From: Rhizorhapis sp036570425
GTDB lineage: Bacteria > Pseudomonadota > Alphaproteobacteria > Sphingomonadales > Sphingomonadaceae
Assembly (NCBI GenBank): GCA_036570425.1
Contig: DATCYF010000018.1
Span: forward strand, 62,001 to 126,000
Direction: 5' to 3'
Length of the DNA: 64,000 bases
A program made the position numbers and the translations under genes. Of the stretch, positions 17,135 through 24,547 are shown piece after piece (positions within the stretch are counted from its first letter, which is position 1; each line of letters begins with the position of its first letter). The notes below the pieces were generated by a model. It was not told where the DNA came from and did not search any database. It was given only the letters and a program-made list of their open reading frames with translations.

Positions 17135-18798
17135 CACACACCCTCCAGCAGCCGGTCCGCCTGTGCCCGGGCCTCATCAGTAATCGCCGCGCCAGAAAGC
17201 ATCCTAGCGATCTCCTCACGCCTGTCCGCGTCGCCCAGAGCCAACACGCCGGTCCGCGTGACAGTACCGTCGCTTGCTTTGGCGATCAGCATATGCGTGC
17301 GACCCCGCGCAGCAACCTGCGGGCTGTGCGTCACGACCAGAAGCTGGTTCTTTTGGGACAATCGGGCCAACCGATCCCCAATGGCGGACGCCACCGCTCC
17401 GCCCACGCCACGGTCGATTTCATCGAAGATCATCGTATCCGCCCCGCCTTCTTGGGCAAGCGCGACCTTCAGCGCCAGAATGAAGCGCGATAATTCACCA
17501 CCCGAGGCAATCTTGATCAGCGGCGCGAAAGGGGCTCCCGGATTGGTGGAGATTTCGAACTCCACGCGATCCGCTCCCCTTGCGGTCCACTGGCTTTCGT
17601 CCAGCGGTTCCACCAGCGTACGGAACCGCGCCGCATCCAGTTTCAGAGGCGCCAGTTCGGTCGCCACTGCATGGTCGAGCCTGCGCGCCGCCTCCCGCCT
17701 TTGCCCCGTCAGCTTTTCCGCCGCCGCGCGATAGGCCCCAGCCTTTGCCGCAAGATCAGCCTCCAACTGGTGGAGTCCCTCCTCGCCCGCTGCCATGCGC
17801 GTCAGTTTTTCGGTCATTTCCCTGTAAAGCGCCCCCAATTGGGCAGGTTCTACCCGATGCTTGCGCGCCAGCCCTCGCAGATCGAACAGCCGCGTTTCAA
17901 TGGAGTCCAGCCGCGCAGGATCGAAACTCAAAGCGTCGCTGGCGGCATCCAGTTTTTCCTCCGCCTCGCTTGCTTCGATAACAGCACGGTCAAGGCTCGC
18001 CAGCGCTTCGGCAAGCAGCGGATGTTCCGCCGCCATCCGGTCCAGTCGCCGCGCAGCCTGCCGCAATTGCGACAGCCCCCCTTCGGAACCCAGGAGCAAT
18101 TCGTTCACCGTTGTAAGCTCGCCAGCAAGGCGCGCGCCCTTTTGCATATCGGAACGTTCCGCCGCCAGCGCTTCCTCCTCGTCCTCCTGCGGATCGAACG
18201 TCGCGAGTTCAGCGATGCCATGCTCCAGATACTCGCGGTCGCGTGCGGCGTTTTCCACTTCCTCTCGGGCCTCCGCCAGCGCGGCTGCGGCTGTACGCCA
18301 TGCACCATGCGCCGATGCGACGGCTGCCGTATCGCATTTGCCGAACGCGTCCAGCAAAGCCCGATGCCCGCGCGGATTCAGCAGGCCGCGATCGTCGTGC
18401 TGGCCATGAATTTCGACCAGATATGCGCCAATTTCCCGGAGCAGCGCAGCCGAGCAGGCCTGATCGTTGATAAAGGCCCTACTGCCTCCATCAACCCGCA
18501 ATGTGCGGCGGATGATCAGCGGTTCGCCCGGTTCGATGTCGATGCCATTTTCGGCCAGAACGGCCCTGAGCGGGTGCCCTGAACGCGGCTCAAGGAAAGT
18601 GGCGGTTACGCTCGCTCGTTCCTCACCTTGCCGCACCAGGCCGCTGTCGGCCCGCGCCCCAAGGGCAAGCCCAAGGGAGTCGAGAAGAATGGACTTGCCT
18701 GCCCCCGTCTCGCCGGTCAGCACCCCCAAACCCGCACCGAATTCCAGGTCGAGCGCCTCGATCAGAACCACGTTCCGGATGGAAAGGCTCGTCAGCAT
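17134..18798 (-). CDS. recN: DNA repair protein RecN
   Basis: This SMC-like ATPase of double-strand break repair has 554 residues. The N-terminal ATP-binding half has GLGVLTGETGAGKSILLDSL (Walker A), a long coiled-coil middle spans about residues 150-370, and the C-terminal half has the signature ASGGELSRFILALK and Walker B MIFDEIDRGVGG. It lies between bamD (12 bases upstream) and ligA (overlapping). Confidence 0.96.
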   Translation of the reverse strand: MLTSLSIRNVVLIEALDLEFGAGLGVLTGETGAGKSILLDSLGLALGARADSGLVRQGEERASVTATFLEPRSGHPLRAVLAENGIDIEPGEPLIIRRTLRVDGGSRAFINDQACSAALLREIGAYLVEIHGQHDDRGLLNPRGHRALLDAFGKCDTAAVASAHGAWRTAAAALAEAREEVENAARDREYLEHGIAELATFDPQEDEEEALAAERSDMQKGARLAGELTTVNELLLGSEGGLSQLRQAARRLDRMAAEHPLLAEALASLDRAVIEASEAEEKLDAASDALSFDPARLDSIETRLFDLRGLARKHRVEPAQLGALYREMTEKLTRMAAGEEGLHQLEADLAAKAGAYRAAAEKLTGQRREAARRLDHAVATELAPLKLDAARFRTLVEPLDESQWTARGADRVEFEISTNPGAPFAPLIKIASGGELSRFILALKVALAQEGGADTMIFDEIDRGVGGAVASAIGDRLARLSQKNQLLVVTHSPQVAARGRTHMLIAKASDGTVTRTGVLALGDADRREEIARMLSGAAITDEARAQADRLLEGV

Positions 18799-18810
18799 GA
18801 GGACGGACCG

Positions 18811-19584
18811 CTAAGCGGCCGGCGCATGTTCCCGAACAAGCTTATAAGCCCGCTTGTACCATTTGCTGCCGGGATAATTGGCACCCAATACAGCCGCAGC
18901 TTTCTTAGCTTCTTCGGGAATGCCCAGCGCGAGATAACTTTCGGTCAGCCGCATCAACGCCTCTGGCGTATGCGTCGTCGTCTGATATTTGTCGACCACC
19001 TTGCGGAAGCGCAGAGTAGCGGCCAGCCATTGGGAGCGGCGTTCATAGAAACGGCCGATCTCCATTTCCTTGCCTGCCAAATGGTCGTTCACCAGGTCGA
19101 TCTTCAAACGGGCATCGGCCGCGTAACGGCTTTCGGGATAGCGGCGGATCAGTTCACCCAGCGCACCCAACGCCTGTTCAGTGATCTTCTGGTCGCGGGT
19201 AACGTCAGTAATCTGCTCGTAATAGCAAAGCGCGATCAGATAATAAGCGTAGGGCGCATCCTTGTTGCCCGGATGGATCGACAGGAAACGCTGCGCCGAC
19301 TGGATCGACTGCGTGTAGTTGCGGCCCATATAATAGCTGAACGCGCTCATCAGCTGCGCCCGGCGGGCCCAGGGGGAATAGGGATGCTGGCGTTCAACCT
19401 CGTCGAACAATGCGGCCGCAAGCTTGTATTGCCTGCGATCCAGCCGATATTTGGCGGCATTGTAAAGCGTGCTGACGTCGCGGGCGACATAATTTGTGTC
19501 GGCTTTGTTCTTGCTGGTGGCGCATCCCGCGAGGAGAGCAAGTGACAGGCCGGCGACGAGCGGCTTAACGAGAGTCTTGTGCAT
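18811..19584 (-). CDS. bamD: Outer-membrane assembly lipoprotein BamD
   Basis: This 257-residue lipoprotein of the Bam complex folds outer-membrane proteins together with BamA. The signal peptide ends in the lipobox LLAGC at about residues 18-22. Five TPR-like repeats follow, for example YRLDRRQYKLAAALFDEVER and HPYSPWARRAQLMSAF. It is the first gene of bamD-recN-ligA. Confidence 0.94.
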   Translation of the reverse strand: MHKTLVKPLVAGLSLALLAGCATSKNKADTNYVARDVSTLYNAAKYRLDRRQYKLAAALFDEVERQHPYSPWARRAQLMSAFSYYMGRNYTQSIQSAQRFLSIHPGNKDAPYAYYLIALCYYEQITDVTRDQKITEQALGALGELIRRYPESRYAADARLKIDLVNDHLAGKEMEIGRFYERRSQWLAATLRFRKVVDKYQTTTHTPEALMRLTESYLALGIPEEAKKAAAVLGANYPGSKWYKRAYKLVREHAPAA

Positions 19585-19772
19585 GGTGACGGGTCATAGC
19601 TTACCGTTTCGCCCCCGCCAAGCGATTGATTGCCCCTTGGAGGATGATGATTGGGATTGATGCATTCGTCCCAAGCCAGCGTCCATCAACTGGGCTCGGG
19701 ACGAACGGATGAGGGGAACATGAAATCGTCAATGTCGGTCCTCCAGTCAGGCAAGAAACGAAGGCCGCCCAT

Positions 19773-19803
19773 AAAAAAAGGGGCTCCGCAATGGAGCCCC
19801 TTT
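19773..19803 (-). terminator. Rho-independent terminator after pnp
   Basis: Read on the minus strand, GGGGCTCC, a five-base loop, GGAGCCCC and a run of seven T form a textbook terminator 26 bases after the pnp stop. Flanking A/T pairs lengthen the stem. Confidence 0.93.
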
Positions 19804-19828
19804 CCGTTTCCCGCCTTTCGGCCGGAAT

Positions 19829-22123
19829 TTAGTCTTCCTGAGTAATGAAGTTCGGCAGGCCAGCGTCGCCGCCATCCTCGCCGCCTTCGCTCTGTTCGCC
19901 ACGATCCCGGCGCGGAGCACGGCCGCGTTCGCCGCCACGGCCACCGCGATCGCCACGGCCGCCTTCACGGCGCGGACCACGATCGCCGCGCGGTTCACGC
20001 GGTTCGCGGGCCGGACGCGTATCTTCCAGTTCCTCACCGGTTTCCTGGTCGACAACGCGCATCGACAGGCGGACCTTGCCCCGATTGTCAATTTCGAGGA
20101 CCTTGACCTTCACTTCCTGCCCTTCGGAAAGGACATCGCTGACTTTCTCAACGCGCTCATTCCTGATTTCAGAGACGTGGACAAGGCCGTCCTTGCCGCC
20201 CATGAAATTCACGAAAGCGCCGAAATCAACGAGGTTGACGACCTTGCCGTTGTAGACCTTGCCAACTTCCGCTTCCTCGACAATGCCAAGGATCCAGGCC
20301 TTCGCAGCCTCGATCTGCGCAAGGTCGGACGAGCTGATCTTGATCACGCCTTCATCGTCAATGTCGACCTTCGCGCCGGTTTCCGCGACGATTTCGCGGA
20401 TGACCTTGCCGCCCGTGCCGATGATGTCACGAATCTTCGACTTGTCGATCTGGATCGTCTCGATACGCGGAGCATGTGCCGACAATTCAGTGCGGACTTC
20501 GCCCAGAGCCTTCGACATTTCGCCCAGGATGTGCGCCCGGCCTTCATTCGCCTGCGCCAGCGCCTGCTTCATGATGGCTTCGGTGATGCCCGCGACCTTG
20601 ATGTCCATCTGAAGGCTGGTGATGCCTTCGCTGGTTCCGGCCACCTTGAAATCCATGTCGCCCAGATGATCCTCGTCTCCAAGGATATCCGAAAGAACCG
20701 TGAACTCCTCGCCTTCCAGGATCAGACCCATGGCGATGCCCGATACCGGCCGCTTCAGCGGAACCCCGGCGTCCATCATCGACAGCGAACCGCCGCACAC
20801 TGTCGCCATCGACGAGGAGCCATTGGACTCTGTGATGTCGGACAGGACGCGCACCGTATAGGGGAACTCGTCATGGTTTGGCAGCACGGGGTGCAGCGCA
20901 CGCCATGCCAGCTTGCCATGACCCACTTCGCGGCGACCCGGCGCACCGAAGCGGCCCACTTCGCCGACCGAATAGGGCGGGAAGTTATAATGCAGCATGA
21001 AGCGCTCGTAGGACAGGCCAGTAAGGCCGTCAATCATCTGCTCGGCGTCCTTGGTGCCGAGCGTCGTGGTGCAGATCGCCTGCGTTTCGCCACGCGTGAA
21101 CAGCGCCGAACCATGCGTGCGCGGCAGGAAGCCGACGATCGCCTCAATCGGGCGAATCTGCTTCGTATTGCGCCCATCGATGCGCTGACCATCCTTCAGA
21201 ATGGCGGAGCGAACGATTTCGGCCTCCAGCTTCTTGACCTGCTTGATGGCGACCATCTGCATCTGCGGATCTTCGCTGGCGAATGCTTCCTTCGCCTTTG
21301 CGCGAGCGGCGTTCAGCGCATCGGAACGAGCCGATTTGCTGGTCAGCTTGTACGCAGCGGCGATATCCGCGCCGACAAGATCCTTGAGCTTCGCCTTGAC
21401 CGCGGAATGATCATCGCCCGTGGCGAGTTCCCAAGGTTCCTTGGCGGCCTTCTCGGCAAGCTTGATGATCGCATCGACAACCTTTTTGGACTCGGCGTGG
21501 GCGAACATGACAGCGCCCAGCATGATGTCTTCAGACAGCTCCTTGGCTTCGGATTCGACCATCATCACTGCATCTTGGGTGCCAGCGACAACCAGGTCCA
21601 GTTCGCCTTCCTTCACTTGGTCAAGCGAGGGATTAAGCAGATATTCGCCATCCTTGTAACCAACGCGCGCGCCGCCGATCGGGCCCATGAACGGCACGCC
21701 CGAAATGGTAAGCGCAGCCGAAGCGGCGATCATCGCCACGATATCGGGTTCCGTCTCACCATCGTAGGAAAGAACCTGCGCGATCACATTGATTTCGTTA
21801 TAGAAACCTTCTGGGAACAGCGGGCGGACGGGACGGTCGATCAGGCGGCTGGTCAGCGTTTCCTTTTCAGTCGCGCCGCGTTCCCGCTTGAAAAAGCCGC
21901 CCGGAATGCGTCCGGCGGCCGAGAATTTTTCCTGATAATGAACGGTAAGGGGGAAAAAGTCCTGCCCTTCCTTCACGGATTTGGCGGCGGTGACTGCGCA
22001 CAGCACCACGGTTTCGCCATAGGTGGCCAGCACTGCGCCGTCCGCCTGGCGGGCAACGCGGCCCGTTTCGAGTGACAGGGTTTTTCCGCCCCACTCGATT
22101 TCTACTTTCTTTACATCAAACAT
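19829..22123 (-). CDS. pnp: Polyribonucleotide nucleotidyltransferase (PNPase)
   Basis: This phosphorolytic 3'-to-5' exoribonuclease of the degradosome has 764 residues. It contains two RNase PH domains (about 1-230 and 310-550), a KH domain with DIIGTGGKVIREIV, and an S1 domain with GKVYNGKVVNLVDFGAFVNF. The last 60 residues are rich in Arg, Gly and Glu with RGDRG-type repeats and end LPNFITQED. This RG tail is longer than in the Escherichia coli enzyme and may bind RNA or partner proteins. It follows rpsO. Confidence 0.97.
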   Translation of the reverse strand: MFDVKKVEIEWGGKTLSLETGRVARQADGAVLATYGETVVLCAVTAAKSVKEGQDFFPLTVHYQEKFSAAGRIPGGFFKRERGATEKETLTSRLIDRPVRPLFPEGFYNEINVIAQVLSYDGETEPDIVAMIAASAALTISGVPFMGPIGGARVGYKDGEYLLNPSLDQVKEGELDLVVAGTQDAVMMVESEAKELSEDIMLGAVMFAHAESKKVVDAIIKLAEKAAKEPWELATGDDHSAVKAKLKDLVGADIAAAYKLTSKSARSDALNAARAKAKEAFASEDPQMQMVAIKQVKKLEAEIVRSAILKDGQRIDGRNTKQIRPIEAIVGFLPRTHGSALFTRGETQAICTTTLGTKDAEQMIDGLTGLSYERFMLHYNFPPYSVGEVGRFGAPGRREVGHGKLAWRALHPVLPNHDEFPYTVRVLSDITESNGSSSMATVCGGSLSMMDAGVPLKRPVSGIAMGLILEGEEFTVLSDILGDEDHLGDMDFKVAGTSEGITSLQMDIKVAGITEAIMKQALAQANEGRAHILGEMSKALGEVRTELSAHAPRIETIQIDKSKIRDIIGTGGKVIREIVAETGAKVDIDDEGVIKISSSDLAQIEAAKAWILGIVEEAEVGKVYNGKVVNLVDFGAFVNFMGGKDGLVHVSEIRNERVEKVSDVLSEGQEVKVKVLEIDNRGKVRLSMRVVDQETGEELEDTRPAREPREPRGDRGPRREGGRGDRGGRGGERGRAPRRDRGEQSEGGEDGGDAGLPNFITQED

Positions 22124-22250
22124 GGATTTTCCTTACTGCCGCGGGCCCTATTGCCGGCGACGGCCTCTGTGCGCGCTTTCCGGCGCGCGGCGGTTTCGGG
22201 GTTAGTCTTCACCCCATGGCCATTCCGTCGAATTACGGTCCGGCTATTTT

Positions 22251-22323
22251 AATTCCTGCGGAGGCAGGAATCCAGAGTTTCGCACATTGCCAGAAACTCT
22301 GAAGCTCCTGTTTTCGCAGGAGC
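22251..22323. repeat. Three-hairpin palindromic element between rpsO and pnp
   Basis: Three inverted repeats lie in tandem: TTCCTGC/GCAGGAA (22253-22270), CAGAGTTTC/GAAACTCTG (22273-22301), and GCTCCTG/CAGGAGC with loop TTTTCG (22304-22323). The arrangement looks like a repetitive extragenic palindromic element. It would fold in the rpsO-pnp transcript. Confidence 0.6.
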
Positions 22324-22347
22324 ATGCCCCTTTCAATGCGGGCGCAT

Positions 22348-22375
22348 AAAAGAAACGGCCCCGAGAAGGGGCCGT
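22348..22375 (-). terminator. Terminator or attenuator after rpsO
   Basis: Minus-strand ACGGCCCC, a five-base loop, GGGGCCGT, then TTTCTTTT. It starts six bases after the rpsO stop. Because pnp follows in the same direction, it may limit read-through or mark a processing site rather than end the operon fully. Confidence 0.85.
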
Positions 22376-22380
22376 CCCGG

Positions 22381-22650
22381 TTATTTGCGAAGACCCAACT
22401 TCGCGATAAGTTCCGCGTAGCGGCCCGTGTCTTTCTTTTTCAGATAGTCAAGCAGGCTGCGGCGCTTGTTGACGAGCATCAGAAGGCCACGACGGCTGTG
22501 GTTATCCTTGTGATGACCTTTGAAATGCTCGGTCAGGTTCGTGATGCGCTCGGTCAGGATCGCCACCTGCACCTCGGGCGAACCCGTATCGCCATCCTGG
22601 CGGGAATGTTCCTTGATGAGTTCCTGCTTGCGCTCAGCGGTAATCGACAT
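22381..22650 (-). CDS. rpsO: 30S ribosomal protein S15
   Basis: This primary 16S rRNA-binding protein of the small subunit has 89 residues, the standard length. It begins MSITAERKQELIKEHSRQDG and contains the S15 signature LTEHFKGHHKDNHSRRGL. ATG 22650 has AAAGGA eight bases upstream; a longer frame to 22749 overlaps truB and is rejected. It lies between truB and pnp as in most proteobacteria. Confidence 0.97.
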   Translation of the reverse strand: MSITAERKQELIKEHSRQDGDTGSPEVQVAILTERITNLTEHFKGHHKDNHSRRGLLMLVNKRRSLLDYLKKKDTGRYAELIAKLGLRK

Positions 22651-22666
22651 CGTCATCCTTTCAAAA

Positions 22667-23560
22667 CTAGAGGTTAAATCCGCGCACGACCCGGACATTT
22701 CCGTCCGAAACCTCCACCAGCGCGACTGGAATGCTTTCCAGCCTTGCACAATGCAGTCCGTCCTTAGCGGATATCCCGTCCAAGACCTGACCCTGACGGA
22801 TCAGCCTTGCCTGGCCGGGGGTGAGACAAAGAGCCGGGATGTCGTCCAGCCCTGCCTCAAGCGGCAAGATTATGTCTTCAAGGGTGCGGCCTTTACCGCA
22901 TTCCCCCAATTTGTCCAGCGAAATCGCCTGATCAAGTGTGAATGGGCCAGCCCTTGTGCGGCGAAGCATGGCCACATGTCCAACCGTTCCGAGCGCCAGC
23001 GCAATGTCACGAGCAAGTGAGCGGATATAGGTTCCTTTGGACACATAAGCCGTCAGGGTGACGTTCTTTACGGGTCCGTCGGCTGGGTCGGAGCGAATGG
23101 AAAGCCTGTGGATCACCACGGACCGTGTTTTCATCTCCACCGCCTCGCCTGCCCGCGCCAGATCGTAGGCTCGCTTCCCGTCCACCTTCAACGCGGAGTA
23201 AACCGGCGGCACTTGCGCAATGGGGCCAGTGAAACGCTCCAGCACCGCCTCCACCTCTGACAGGGATGGCTGGTGATCCGATCGCGCAATCACCGCGCCT
23301 TCGGCATCCAGGGTGTCGGTCTGCTCCCCAAAAGCAATGGTGAAGTCATATATTTTGGAAGCGTCCAGCATTCGCCCGCAAAGCTTGGTCGCCTCACCCA
23401 CTGCAATAGGCAATACGCCGGTCGCAAGTGGGTCCAGCGTGCCCCCGTGCCCGATTTTGGCCTTGGCATAGCCGCCCTCGCGCAGTGCTCGCTTTACCGC
23501 CGCAACGGCCTGGGTCGATCCCAGTTCCAGCGGTTTGTCCAATATGATCCAGCCATTCAC
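22667..23560 (-). CDS. truB: tRNA pseudouridine(55) synthase
   Basis: This enzyme converts U55 in the T-loop of tRNAs to pseudouridine. It has 297 residues. The catalytic aspartate lies in KIGHGGTLDPLATGVLP, and the tRNA-binding YVSKGTYIRSLARDIA motif follows. The start is GTG 23560 (protein start MNGWIILDKPLE), which fits the family N-terminus; no in-frame ATG is nearby. It is followed by rpsO after 16 bases. Confidence 0.95.
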   Translation of the reverse strand: MNGWIILDKPLELGSTQAVAAVKRALREGGYAKAKIGHGGTLDPLATGVLPIAVGEATKLCGRMLDASKIYDFTIAFGEQTDTLDAEGAVIARSDHQPSLSEVEAVLERFTGPIAQVPPVYSALKVDGKRAYDLARAGEAVEMKTRSVVIHRLSIRSDPADGPVKNVTLTAYVSKGTYIRSLARDIALALGTVGHVAMLRRTRAGPFTLDQAISLDKLGECGKGRTLEDIILPLEAGLDDIPALCLTPGQARLIRQGQVLDGISAKDGLHCARLESIPVALVEVSDGNVRVVRGFNL

Positions 23561-23569
23561 CAGCGCCCG

Positions 23570-23971
23570 TTAGCGGGCTTCCGCTGCCTTGTCAGCAGCT
23601 TGTTTGTGATGCTTGGCCTTTGATGGTGGCGGAGCGCTCTTCACCATGCTCTGGATCGGGCAGCGATCATGACGCACAATGATGGTGCCGAACTTGTCAA
23701 GCGTATCGGTTCCGCGTGTTTCAAAGCCGATCGTTTCCGTAAACGGCAGGTCAGTGCAACTGCTCATCAGCTTGGCATGATACCATTGCCCATGCACATC
23801 CTGAATATAGATGGCTTCTCTCCCGTCCGCGCTCCAGTCCCGGATCGATCCACTATTGACGAAGGGGATGACGGCTTCTTTCGGGTCAGGAGTAGCGCCC
23901 TTGCTGCTTTCTCCGGCAAAAACGGCGGCGATGACGAACACCGCTGCGGCAATGGCTTCCCTATAGGCCAT
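23570..23971 (-). CDS. DUF6491-like secreted small protein
   Basis: This 133-residue protein has a predicted signal peptide (about residues 1-26, AIAAAVFVIAAVFAG). The exported part holds SIRDWSADGREAIYIQDVHG, two cysteines (SSCTDLP and DRCPIQSM), and a lysine/alanine-rich tail. The two cysteines could form a disulfide. The pattern resembles DUF6491 proteins of sphingomonads. Function is unknown. It sits nine bases before truB within the translation operon, so it is probably co-transcribed. Confidence 0.6.
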   Translation of the reverse strand: MAYREAIAAAVFVIAAVFAGESSKGATPDPKEAVIPFVNSGSIRDWSADGREAIYIQDVHGQWYHAKLMSSCTDLPFTETIGFETRGTDTLDKFGTIIVRHDRCPIQSMVKSAPPPSKAKHHKQAADKAAEAR

Positions 23972-24034
23972 GGTCGGCTCCTCTGATCATGTGAGCCCCT
24001 GTCACCATGAATATGGGAAGAGCATGCGCCGCGA

Positions 24035-24436
24035 TCAAGATTCGCCTTCATCCTCCAGATCGCGCGCCACTCGGGGGTCGCGGAGCAGGCGGTCGATATA
24101 ACTGCCTTCGTCGAAACTTTCATCGATCCGAAACTTAAGCGAGGCAGCAAATTTCGTCTTCACGCGCTTGGATACCTCGCCTCTCAAATAGCGGACGTGG
24201 CGTTTCAAAGCGGTCAGCACTTCATCCTCATCCGCACCCAGGAGCGGTTTTATGAAAACCGTTGCGTGGCGCAGATCCGGGGACATGCGGACTTCAGTGA
24301 CGCTGATTGCATGGGCGCCCAGCACGTCGTCATGCACATCGCCGCGCATGAGGACTTCGGAAAGGACATGGCGCACCTGCTCGCCCACGCGCAGCACGCG
24401 GACGGAGGGGCCTTCAGTTGCTTTGGTTTGGGGCAT
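24035..24436 (-). CDS. rbfA: Ribosome-binding factor A
   Basis: This 30S maturation factor, needed for 16S rRNA 5' end processing, has 133 residues. It shows the family pattern RVGEQVRHVLSEVLMRGDVH, ISVTEVRMSPDLRHATVFIK, and LKFRIDESFDEGSYIDRLL (KH-like fold). It follows infB and precedes the DUF6491-like gene. Confidence 0.95.
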   Translation of the reverse strand: MPQTKATEGPSVRVLRVGEQVRHVLSEVLMRGDVHDDVLGAHAISVTEVRMSPDLRHATVFIKPLLGADEDEVLTALKRHVRYLRGEVSKRVKTKFAASLKFRIDESFDEGSYIDRLLRDPRVARDLEDEGES

Positions 24437-24440
24437 ATCT

Positions 24441-24540
24441 CCCTCTCCCCTGCAGGACAGAAAGGGGGAAGAGGGCGGTGCGGTGTCCGCCGCTTGCCCT
24501 CATTCCCTCTATCTGGCCCTCTCCCCCAGCGGAGGAGAGG
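24441..24540. repeat. Pyrimidine/purine inverted repeats between infB and rbfA
   Basis: Two imperfect inverted repeats with CCCTCTCCCC-like and GGGGAAGAGGG-like arms occupy the gap: 24441-24475 and 24517-24540. They resemble dispersed extragenic palindromes and would form hairpins in the infB-rbfA transcript. Confidence 0.45.
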
Positions 24541-24547
24541 AAATGGA

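Noticed and set aside
20177..22075. Long open frame (632 codons) antisense to pnp
   Set aside because: It mirrors a clear PNPase gene; its composition (many His, Arg, Asp) is that of a high-GC shadow frame and no family is seen.
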